Assembly (NCBI GenBank): GCA_011033025.1
Contig: WFMF01000262.1
Coordinates: forward strand, 124,001-188,000
Direction of reading: 5' to 3'
DNA from: Beroe forskalii
Taxonomy: Eukaryota > Ctenophora > Nuda > Beroida > Beroidae
Length of the DNA stretch: 64,000 nt
Positions 58,601 through 64,000 of this stretch are shown one piece after another (within the stretch, counting starts at the first letter, position 1; each line of letters opens with the position of its first letter). A program made the position numbers and the translations under genes. The notes beneath the pieces were generated by a model. That model was not told the DNA's origin and ran no database searches. It worked only from the letters and a program-made list of their open reading frames with translations.

Positions 58601-61600
58601 TATTATTTCACCTGCGACCTTGAGAGTTGAAGTGTTTGTTTCAGAAAATTTTTACTTTTTATCTGATGTAATATATTCAATTATAAATCGGTGCCTATGT
58701 GATGTACCTAAGCACAATTTTGAAAAAAACCAACGTTTCTTATTTTTGAAATAATATGGGTTTTTTGCTGGTTCGATAAACGATTCTAGAATTTTTAATT
58801 TTCATCAACTCCTACTATTACTAAAGAACTAGGTTTCTAGGGGATCATAAGAAGTCAAGGATCCATTATAATCTCTTGATTCCTAATAAACTGCCCAAGA
58901 AGATGCAGTAGGTGATTTACCCATAATGAGTTGAGGAATTTCCGCGGGGTTGGTGGGTTCTATAGCCACCCTGAGGACCGGTGTCTGCCAGTGGGACATC
59001 CCGTGGAAAGGAGGGCAGTAGAGGGTGTCTGAGATGGTCGCACTCTTCTGTATCAGATCCTGGAGGCCTCCAATACCGCAGATATTTCCTGGAAGAAAGG
59101 TGCTATAGAGCTATAGTAACATGTGATCCACAAACCTGCAGCGATAAAGACATCACAGCGATAAACACCACAAACCTGCAGCAATAAAAAAACCACAAAC
59201 CTGCAGCGATAAAAAACCCACAAACCTGCAGCAATAAAGGAACCACAAACCTGCAGCGATAAAGGAACGACAAACCTGCAGCGATAAAAGAACCACAAAC
59301 CTGCAGCAATAAAAGAACCACAAACCTGCAGCAATAAAGGAACCACAAACCTGCAGCGATAGAAGGAACAACCTCCAGATCCCCACCCATGAGGAGGTAC
59401 ACAGGACCGAGCGCTACTTTGCCCACGTGCACATTGACACCGTGCGTAGTGCGCTCCTGCGTTGCTATGGTGCGCGGGTCATGTCTCGGACCTAACACGA
59501 ACACCTGAGGAAGTTTTTTGAAGAGGGTGAGATGGAGATGGCAGATGCTGGAGTGTTGGTGAACCGTGAAACGAGTAATGGTGAATTATAGGACTCCTAT
59601 AGAACGTTGGTTTTGGGTAAATAATGGAATTTTGGTGAACTAAAACATAACTCGTTGTTCTTTAATATACGTTATCGGACATAATCATCACGGGTTTCAT
59701 GAACTAAAAATTTTACAGAAATTAATATTTACGCTCGATCCTGTCGCTTAAAAATTAAAATTACAACAAAAATTCGAAATTATCTGCTCAATTTTCCCCA
59801 TTTTTTTCCACGATTTGAACACTTGAATTGAAGATTTTTTCAATAATTTTCGTTAATTAATATGATTAATTTCCATATTGCAGGTACTAAGCATGAAAAA
59901 GAAGTATGATTTCCTTAAAGGCTTAAAAATTTGATCATTTTGCATCTCTATCCTAAAAATTTTAAGAGGAAATACCGGACTTAATTTTCACGGACCTGAA
60001 AATCACGGACATTATAGTACTCACGCTGAGTTGCTCAGCGTGAATGTACTTTCCGTGATTATTATGTCTGATAAGTCGATAAGTTATACATTAAATTTCA
60101 ATTAAAACTTGAATACCAATTAGCGACTGTGACTGAGTTAGTACTATTCAAGTAAGTACTAAAGTAATCTGATAATCACTAAAATTAAAAAGCATAGAAT
60201 GCATACGATGCATCTTATCAGGATTTTGATTCTCTTCGTACATATAGTTATTTAAGTATAAAAGCCTTGTAGACTGTAGTAGGTATATTATGTACTCTTA
60301 TACAATGTACATTACAATGTATGCCTTACTAATGGGTTCTAAAATAAACGCGTTTACCGATGCTAAATTTCCTCCTACCAACTACAAATCCGAGGTCTTT
60401 ATTCGTAAATCCGTGGTAGGAGTAAACAAGCAGTGTCCCCAGTTACTCAGCAATCAGTAATCCACCCAGTCCCACCACGACATGTGTACCACTTTAATTC
60501 GGTATCCAATGAGATTCGTTACTTGCGATCGTAAATTGTACAATTACATCAGACGACCTAATACACGTATACCACACAAACCTTTGTACAGCACAAATGC
60601 GCACGAACTTACACAATACACACAAACACACACATACACACATACATACACAAGTACTTACACACGAAACTGCGGCCTAAGCACTCTGAGGGCAGTGCTG
60701 TCATTATTTCAAAACTTATTAAAACATTCGCAAACTTTACAGCGCTCCATCATCGATAACACAGGTATATTATGTTGTGCTCAACTGATATAAGCACATA
60801 AACTGGACGACGCTATCATTTTCCTTCTGGCAAATCAATGACGTTGCATCGCCTAGTTACCACATGTAACCTACACTCCTATAACACAGTCCATTTGTGC
60901 TGCGCTAAAGTACATACAAATTACAGAGACCCGAAGAGACTTTCAGCGCTGAAGTTCAAAGGAAGCGAGAAGTGAGGAAAAGCTTTTTAACATATTACCG
61001 GCCAGGTCCTTTATAAGCAGACTTATAAAAGTCAAACCTGAACAACATAAAACTATTATAGGTATCCAGCCCGTGCAGTATTTAGTTCAGACAAGCGTGT
61101 CAGACACACTTTACAACGCTTTCCATCGTAACATCTAGAGGTATCAGAATAAAGAGGTATGAAGTTAAGAGGTATCTAGAGGCATGAAGAGGTATGAAGC
61201 AATGGACTCAGTGTGCACACCCATCATTCGTGAAGAATGGACTCAGTGTGCACATCCATTATCCATGGAGCAGTGGACTCAGTGTGCACATCCGTTATCC
61301 ATGGAGGCAGTGGACTCAGTGCACATCCGTTATCCATGAGCAGTGGACTCAGTGTGCACATCCGTTATCCATGGAGCAGTGGACTCAGTGTGCACATCCG
61401 TTATCCATGGAGCAGTGGACTCAGTGTACATCCGTTATCCATGGAGCAGTGGACTCAGTGGTATCCGTTATCCATGGAGCAGTGGACTCAGTGTGCATCC
61501 GTTATCCGTGGAGCAGTGGACCCAGTGTGCACATCCATTATCCGTGGAGCAGTGGACTCCGTGTACACATACATTATCCGTGGAGCAGTGGACTCAGTGT

Positions 61601-62646
61601 ACATCAATTATCCGTGGAGCAGTGGACTCAGTGTGTACACCCATTATCCGTGGAGCAGTCGACTCACACACCACTATCCGTGGAGCAGTGGACTATAAGG
61701 GTGCAATAGTTTGCACGGAGCCATACCCACTACTGAAGTAGACTCTTCGCGTGGACGCTGCACACTTGAAGTGCAGCGTCTTACTCTCCAAGTCTCATTA
61801 CATACACATTCTGTAGCGATAACATATGCTATATCCCGCCATTATGAACTGTAATAACTCGCAGTAACTCGCAGTGTACCCTATGACCAGGGAATTATGC
61901 AAGAAGTCCAAGGTACCCACATTATATGAGCAGCTACCTGTTTACGCGGTAATCTACAGATGTTGATTATTATATGAGGTAGTCAATAACTATGATCTGG
62001 AGCATCAAAATGTCCCGTAAATTGCATAGCTGGAGTGAATTATAACAGCATTGCCGACACGATACACAATAAAATGTAAAAACAAGGCATTTTCTAAGGA
62101 TAAAATCACGTGTCAAGACGTAAAATAGGTTTTTAATATTCTTCAAATCATAGCATGTGTACATAAGTTTTACTGAGGTACGTAAATAAGAGGTTAAGTT
62201 TCCCAGGTATAAATTATATATTTAGATATTTGGTCATGGAATAAGAGGCGGGAAGAAGCCTTAGGTATACACGTAATGTGCAGTTCGATGTGAACACTAT
62301 GTACATTGTACACTGGTACATATAATATACACGTCATAGTTGAGTGTAATCCAGTGTAATTTCAAGGATATGACTTCATGTGTGCAATATACACATGTTG
62401 CACTACGCACCTCTCTTCAACGAACCAATTATTAGATTATTGCGCTTGATTTACATTTCAGAGTAGAGTGTGAAAATGTAAATATATGTTTAACAAAGAA
62501 AGATTAAACAGGGCAAGGGCTTAGGCTACTAATATATACCTCTTTTCCGGGCTCTATTCGACCGCTATAGATCCTACAGAACGCAGCAAAGTGCTCCTTT
62601 TCTTCTTCTTTTTCTTCTGAATCTTCACTTTCTTCTTTAGGGCCCG
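37657..62646 (-). CDS. EFL1: Elongation factor-like GTPase 1, C-terminal half (partial)
   Basis: Thirteen exons in transcript order: 62540-62646, 59351-59504, 58921-59088, 47055-47178, 46379-46469, about 46094-46271, 45555-45690, 45276-45410, 44975-45069, 40370-40479, 39237-39440, 39035-39110, 37657-37769. Phases agree at every junction and total about 563 residues plus stop. Family signatures include [17 protein letters not shown] and GEVHLERC (EF-2-like domain II/III), GPLCEEP (domain IV), [45 protein letters not shown] (domain V) and the tail [18 protein letters not shown]1 (yeast Ria1) is a cytoplasmic GTPase that, with SBDS, evicts eIF6 from late 60S particles. The G domain lies beyond the right edge. 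An acidic, lysine-rich insert ([14 protein letters not shown]) precedes domain II. The donor of the 46-kb exon is the least certain boundary. The last introns are short, but one is 11.7 kb and contains another gene. Confidence 0.93.
37770..39034 (-). other. Last EFL1 intron
   Basis: A 1.27-kb intron separating the exon at 39035-39110 from the terminal exon. AT-rich; no nested gene was recognised. Confidence 0.7.
40301..40399 (-). repeat. Tandem duplication of an EFL1 exon end and donor
   Basis: About 42 bases spanning the 3' end of the EFL1 exon at 40370-40479 and its donor are repeated 57 bases downstream in the transcript sense (40301-40342). The exon part is identical, but the extra donor reads GTTAGT instead of GTAAGT. 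Use of the second donor would add codons that include the stretch between copies. Confidence 0.85.
41224..42901 (-). mobile_element. Penelope-like element remnant with long inverted arms
   Basis: A 611-base arm at about 41224-41834 is nearly identical to the reverse complement of about 42291-42901, and roughly 455 unique bases lie between. The minus strand encodes a GIY-YIG endonuclease domain (next feature). The right arm repeats only the last 44 or so codons in the opposite orientation. No reverse transcriptase is present, so the copy is heavily 5'-truncated. Penelope-like elements often carry terminal repeats in inverted or direct order, which fits. It lies in the EFL1 intron 40480-44974. 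The high arm identity implies a recent event. Confidence 0.85.
41690..42295 (-). pseudogene. GIY-YIG endonuclease domain of Penelope-like element
   Basis: A 201-residue frame starting inside the element. It contains [20 protein letters not shown] followed by TRFEEH: the GIY-YIG nuclease pattern (here Y-x-I..YIG) with the CxC zinc-like insertion and the catalytic Arg and later Glu expected in Penelope endonucleases. The reverse transcriptase that normally precedes it is missing, so this is a fragment. Confidence 0.85.
43208..43370. mobile_element. 163-bp TIR element with three compound hairpins
   Basis: Terminal inverted repeats of 23 bases (43208-43230 and 43348-43370, 22 matches) enclose three copies of the GCACGAGGCGAAGCCGAGTGC-type hairpin. 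Each hairpin has an outer stem, GA opposite GA, and an inner GGC-GAA-GCC stem. A possible CTTA direct repeat flanks it, but the match is not exact. A non-autonomous MITE in an EFL1 intron. Confidence 0.8.
43544..44085. promoter_or_regulatory. CACGTG cluster (five sites)
   Basis: GTCACGTGAC at 43544-43553, then CACGTG at 44020, 44037, 44069 and 44080, the last four within 66 bases and around a CG-alternating patch. It lies in the EFL1 intron 40480-44974. Confidence 0.4.
44326..44458. mobile_element. 133-bp hairpin element (copy A)
   Basis: Ends ATAGACAC and GTGTCTAT pair, as do ATCGGGTCCA and TGGACCCGAT just inside. The internal block GAGGGCGTTAGCCCGAGGG is shared with the 33.4-kb copy. It lies about 500 bases upstream in the plus sense of the EFL1 exon 44975-45069. 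Confidence 0.8.
47179..48576 (-). other. EFL1 intron 47179-58920, right-hand start
   Basis: AT-rich intron sequence between the EFL1 exon ending at 47178 and the palindrome at 48577. No gene or repeat recognised. Confidence 0.5.
48577..48665. repeat. 89-bp perfect palindrome
   Basis: Two 44-base arms are exact reverse complements around one central G at 48621. Open frames on both strands across it share the same peptide because of the symmetry. It lies in an EFL1 intron. Such a transcript would form an uninterrupted 44-bp RNA hairpin. Confidence 0.95.
49720..51068 (+). repeat. 21-bp minisatellite, about 60 copies
   Basis: The unit (core CTGCTCATACGTTACCAAGG) is repeated with few changes and occasional truncated units (near 50580-50640, 50765 and 50855). 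As 21 is a multiple of three and the unit lacks stops in several frames, long spurious open frames arise on both strands, such as 49678-51141. GTTACC is a half X-box. It lies in the EFL1 intron, 640 bases before the phosphatase gene. Confidence 0.95.
51142..51704 (+). other. Upstream region of phosphatase gene
   Basis: Non-coding sequence between the 21-bp array and the start codon at 51705. There is no clear TATA box. The bases just before the ATG (AGACTAGAAATG) give a fair start context, and a pyrimidine run CTCCTCTCCTCTAG ends at about 51694. Whether this is the true first exon or an acceptor of a longer 5' UTR cannot be settled. Confidence 0.5.
51705..58166 (+). CDS. Secreted purple acid phosphatase fused to pacifastin/VWC-type modules
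   Basis: Exons: 51705-52127, 52260-53337, 53549-53686, 53798-53950, 54151-54291, 54451-54603, 54864-55016, 57239-57643, 57829-58166. The joined frame is 2982 bases, about 993 residues. Residues 1-16 are a signal peptide ([14 protein letters not shown]). Residues up to about 500 are a purple acid phosphatase: fibronectin-like N-domain, then metal ligands in order D173 (ADQG), D204 and Y207 (GDISY), N249 (GNHE), H326 (QHRP), H381 and H383 (GHVHNYER), so all seven dinuclear-metal ligands are present. The rest is eight six-cysteine modules (C..CNTCxCxxNGxxxCTxxxC) plus two CPGxC modules. All introns after exon 2 are phase 1, so the modules are symmetrical cassettes. It is predicted to hydrolyse phosphomonoesters outside the cell or in lysosomes, with a possible protease-inhibitor tail. 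It is nested antisense in an EFL1 intron. The junction after 57643 is non-canonical (see findings). Confidence 0.85.
52260..53337 (+). CDS. Phosphatase catalytic exon
   Basis: One 1078-base exon encodes the whole metallophosphatase core. It starts after TATTTCAG in phase 0 and ends TCTGGGG/GTGAGT in phase 1. Reading past the donor gives only a short, non-homologous tail, so splicing into the cysteine modules is the supported model. Confidence 0.92.
53549..55016 (+). CDS. Five tandem cysteine-module exons
   Basis: Exons 53549-53686, 53798-53950, 54151-54291, 54451-54603 and 54864-55016, each starting with GG completing a Gly codon and ending in phase 1. Modules 1 and 3 are one type ([16 protein letters not shown], ending CTAMAC). 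Modules 2, 4 and 5 are another ([17 protein letters not shown], ending CTLMYC or CTKMYC). Flanking intron bases are also duplicated (for example GGGGATGTTCTGATTTCAA after modules 1 and 3, and TTTTATAATGTCTTCCTCAACC before 2 and 5). This shows recent duplication of exon-plus-intron blocks. Confidence 0.85.
55069..55353. repeat. Foldback with 116-bp arms
   Basis: Arms 55069-55184 and 55238-55353 match at 115 of 116 positions as reverse complements, with a 53-base loop. It starts 52 bases after a coding exon of the phosphatase gene, inside the intron 55017-57238. It is probably a foldback transposable element, or the core of one. Confidence 0.93.
55354..56180. repeat. Repeat-like region with TGACGTCA words
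   Basis: Intronic sequence next to the foldback contains several TGACGTCA/GACGTCAT words (about 55430 and 55795-55825) and a TATATATG microsatellite (about 55950-56000). It has the look of an old non-autonomous element, but I have no second copy in this window to prove it. Confidence 0.4.
56270..56500. repeat. Cluster of CTTCGG-loop hairpins
   Basis: A GC-rich block in AT-rich intron made of three similar units, each with hairpins such as GGACCCTTCGGGTCC and GGGCCTTCGGCCC, separated by CGCACTG and CCGCCGTCCAAT. The loops are CTTCGG-type, which gives very stable RNA tetraloops. Confidence 0.8.
56716..57238 (+). repeat. 26-bp minisatellite derived from the adjacent acceptor
   Basis: About 20 copies of a unit with core CCCCACCAGGTTRCTAGTATG run right up to the acceptor of the exon at 57239. 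The last units read ACCAGGTTGCCAGTATGTG, identical to the acceptor and first coding bases of the exon (ACCAG/GTTGCCAGTATGTG). The array therefore consists of copies of the splice junction, each an AG/GT potential acceptor. Confidence 0.9.
57239..58166 (+). CDS. Terminal exons with cysteine modules and CPGxC domains
   Basis: Exon 57239-57643 encodes one CNTC-type module, a CPG-C module with W and several cysteines, and the first half of another CNTC module (ending NTCECQRN). Exon 57829-58166, after CTTTTCAG, supplies the second half (MKCDSRAC), another module ending CTRRAC and a second CPG-C module, then TAA. The half-module fit and the phase (1/2) both support joining them, yet the donor dinucleotide at 57644 is GA. 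Confidence 0.75.
59089..59361 (-). repeat. 25-bp minisatellite derived from EFL1 exon end and donor
   Basis: About nine units in the minus sense contain ATCGCTGCAGGTTTGTGG or ATTGCTGCAGGTTTGTGG. The EFL1 exon 59351-59504 ends ATCGCTGCAG with donor GTTTGT, so the array is a tandem series of its own 5' splice site. Each unit could act as a donor. Confidence 0.92.
59630..60943. repeat. Direct duplication, copy 1
   Basis: This matches 62703-64000 in order over its whole length, with many small indels. It contains GTATAAAAG (about 60257), AATAAA (about 60343) and a sub-element with inverted ends TTATCGGACATAATCATCACGG-like (59667-60074, more than one mismatch) including a TCACGCTGAG hairpin near 60023. 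It lies in the EFL1 intron 59505-62539. Confidence 0.88.
61197..61695 (+). repeat. 36-bp minisatellite, about 14 copies
   Basis: The unit contains GAGCAGTGGACTCAGTGTGC followed by CATCCGTTATCCATG. Copies vary by short deletions. Spurious frames run through it on the plus strand because the unit is a multiple of three. It lies in an EFL1 intron. Confidence 0.93.
61740..62539 (-). other. EFL1 intron without features
   Basis: AT-rich sequence between the 36-bp array and the EFL1 exon at 62540. One CACGTG near 62107. A short hairpin repeat with GCAGCGTC near 61760. Nothing else is recognised. Confidence 0.5.
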
Positions 62647-62702
62647 CTGGGGGCGAAATAAACCAGTTTAAAAAAAAGGGCAAAAAAATTTTTCCAAGCA
62701 TT

Positions 62703-64000
62703 TTGGTGAACTAAAAATAACCTGTTTTTTGGGTTTTCTTTTTTAATATACGTTATCGGACATAATCATCACGGGCTTTGCTATGAACTAAAATTACAGA
62801 AATTAATATTTACGCTCGATCCTAATGCTTAAATTAAATACCAACAAAAATTCGAAATTATTCCGCTCAAGTTTTCCCATTTTTTCAACGATTTGGAACA
62901 CTTGAATTGAAGATTTTTCAATAATTTTCGTTAATTATTATGACTAATTTATATTTCAGATACAGGTACTAAGCATGAAAAGAAGTATGATTTCTAAAGG
63001 CTTAAAAATTTGTACATTTAAAGTTTTCCTAAAAGATTAAGGACCAGAAATACCGCATCTTACCATAGAAATTTTAAGAGGAAAATCACGGACTTTTCAC
63101 GGACTCACGCTGAGTTGCTCTCAGCGTGAATGTGTACTTCCTGCATTATTATGTCTGATAAGTCGATAAGTTATACATTAAATTTCACTAAAACTGAATA
63201 CCAATTAGCGACTGTGACTGAGTAATAATAAAGCAAGTAAAGTCTTAAAGTAATCTGGATAATCACTAAAATTAAAAAGCATAGAATGCATACGATGCAT
63301 CTTTATCAGATTTGGTTTCTGCACATATGAATATTTAAGTATAAAAGCCTTGTAGACTGGTATATATTATGTACCTTACAAAATGTACATTGCTAAATGT
63401 ATGCCTTACTAATGGGTTCTCAAATAAACGCGTTTACCGATGCTAAATTTCTCCTGCCAACTACAAAATCCGAGGTCTTTATTCGTTAATCCATGGTAGG
63501 TAAACAAAGCAGTGTCCCCAGTTACTCAGCAATCAGTAATCCACCCAGTCCCACCACGACATGTGTACCGCTTTAATTCGGTATCCAATGAGATTCGTTA
63601 CTTGCGATCGTAAATTGTACAATTACATCAGACAAACTAATACACGTATACCACACAAACCTTTGTACAGCACGAATGCACACGAACTTACACAATACAC
63701 ACACATACACAAGTACTTACACACGAAACCGCGGCCTAAGCACTCTGAGGGCAGTGCTGTCATTATTTCAAAACTTATTAAAACATTCGCAAACTTTACA
63801 GCGCTCCATCATCGATAACACAGGTATATTATGTTGTGCTCACCTGATAAGCACATAAGCTGGACGACGCTATCACTTTCCTTCTGGCAAATCAATGACG
63901 TTGCATCGCCTAGTTACCACATGTAACCTACACTCCTATAACACAGTCCATTTGTGCTGCGCTAAAGTACATACAAATTACAGAGACCCGAAGAGACTTT
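62703..64000. repeat. Direct duplication, copy 2 (runs off window)
   Basis: The same blocks as copy 1, beginning 57 bases upstream, in transcript sense, of the EFL1 exon 62540-62646 and continuing past the window end. Many differences are single-base losses. Confidence 0.88.

Noticed and set aside
59103-59350. Continuation of the EFL1 exon into a repeated IAAGLW/CCRFVV peptide
   Set aside because: The homologous protein continues in the exon at 58921-59088. This stretch is the splice-site minisatellite read through in shifting frames.
61194-61741. Overlapping repeat-peptide frames
   Set aside because: These come from the 36-bp minisatellite, whose unit is a multiple of three. No start context or homology.
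59630-64000. LTR retrotransposon bounded by the two direct repeats
   Set aside because: A single-copy EFL1 exon lies between them, and no gag or pol frame is present. I kept it as a duplication.

Overview
The window is animal nuclear DNA: AT-rich (roughly 60% by eye), with spliced genes, long introns, minisatellites, short transposable elements and one retroelement remnant. No bacterial operons, rRNA or functional tRNA genes are seen. The recognisable genes are metazoan: a homeobox gene, EFL1, a PLAC8-domain gene and a purple acid phosphatase. Several genes lie inside introns of other genes on the opposite strand. That habit is known to be common in ctenophores and would fit one, but the species is not proven; a non-bilaterian or other invertebrate is my working assumption.

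Layout. 1-3.3 kb: non-coding, with clusters of CACGTG, CCAAT and RFX X-box-like motifs. 3.5-31.6 kb (+): a three-exon homeobox gene whose first intron is 25.4 kb. That intron holds a 41-bp minisatellite (9.2-9.85 kb), two tRNA-derived SINEs (14.9 and 26.5 kb), hairpin elements, several promoter-like motif clusters and a complete single-exon PLAC8 gene on the minus strand (21.8-22.3 kb). 31.6-34.9 kb: AT-rich and apparently gene-free. 34.9-37.4 kb (+): a small unrecognised three-exon gene with a TATA box. Its first intron carries a minus-strand ORF with its own TATA-like box.

37.7-62.6 kb (-): the C-terminal half of EFL1, the GTPase that acts with SBDS to release eIF6 from 60S subunits. I resolved 13 exons, and the 5' half runs off the right edge. 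Its introns hold a Penelope-like element remnant with 610-bp inverted arms (41.2-42.9 kb), a TIR element (43.2 kb), a 44-bp-arm perfect palindrome (48.6 kb), a 21-bp minisatellite (49.7-51.1 kb), a 36-bp minisatellite (61.2-61.7 kb) and a duplication of at least 1.3 kb (59.6-60.9 and 62.7-64 kb).

Nested in one 11.7-kb EFL1 intron, on the plus strand (51.7-58.2 kb), is the most unusual gene. It joins a secreted purple acid phosphatase in frame to a run of cysteine-rich pacifastin/VWC-type modules. Five of these are tandem, phase-symmetrical exons.

Two intronic minisatellites (56.7-57.2 kb and 59.1-59.35 kb) are built from the splice-junction sequence of the exon they touch, and a third EFL1 junction (40.3 kb) is duplicated once. 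Local tandem duplication of splice junctions therefore appears to be a recurrent process at this locus. Exon boundaries were set by hand from homology, splice consensus and frame agreement; no alignment or transcript evidence was available.
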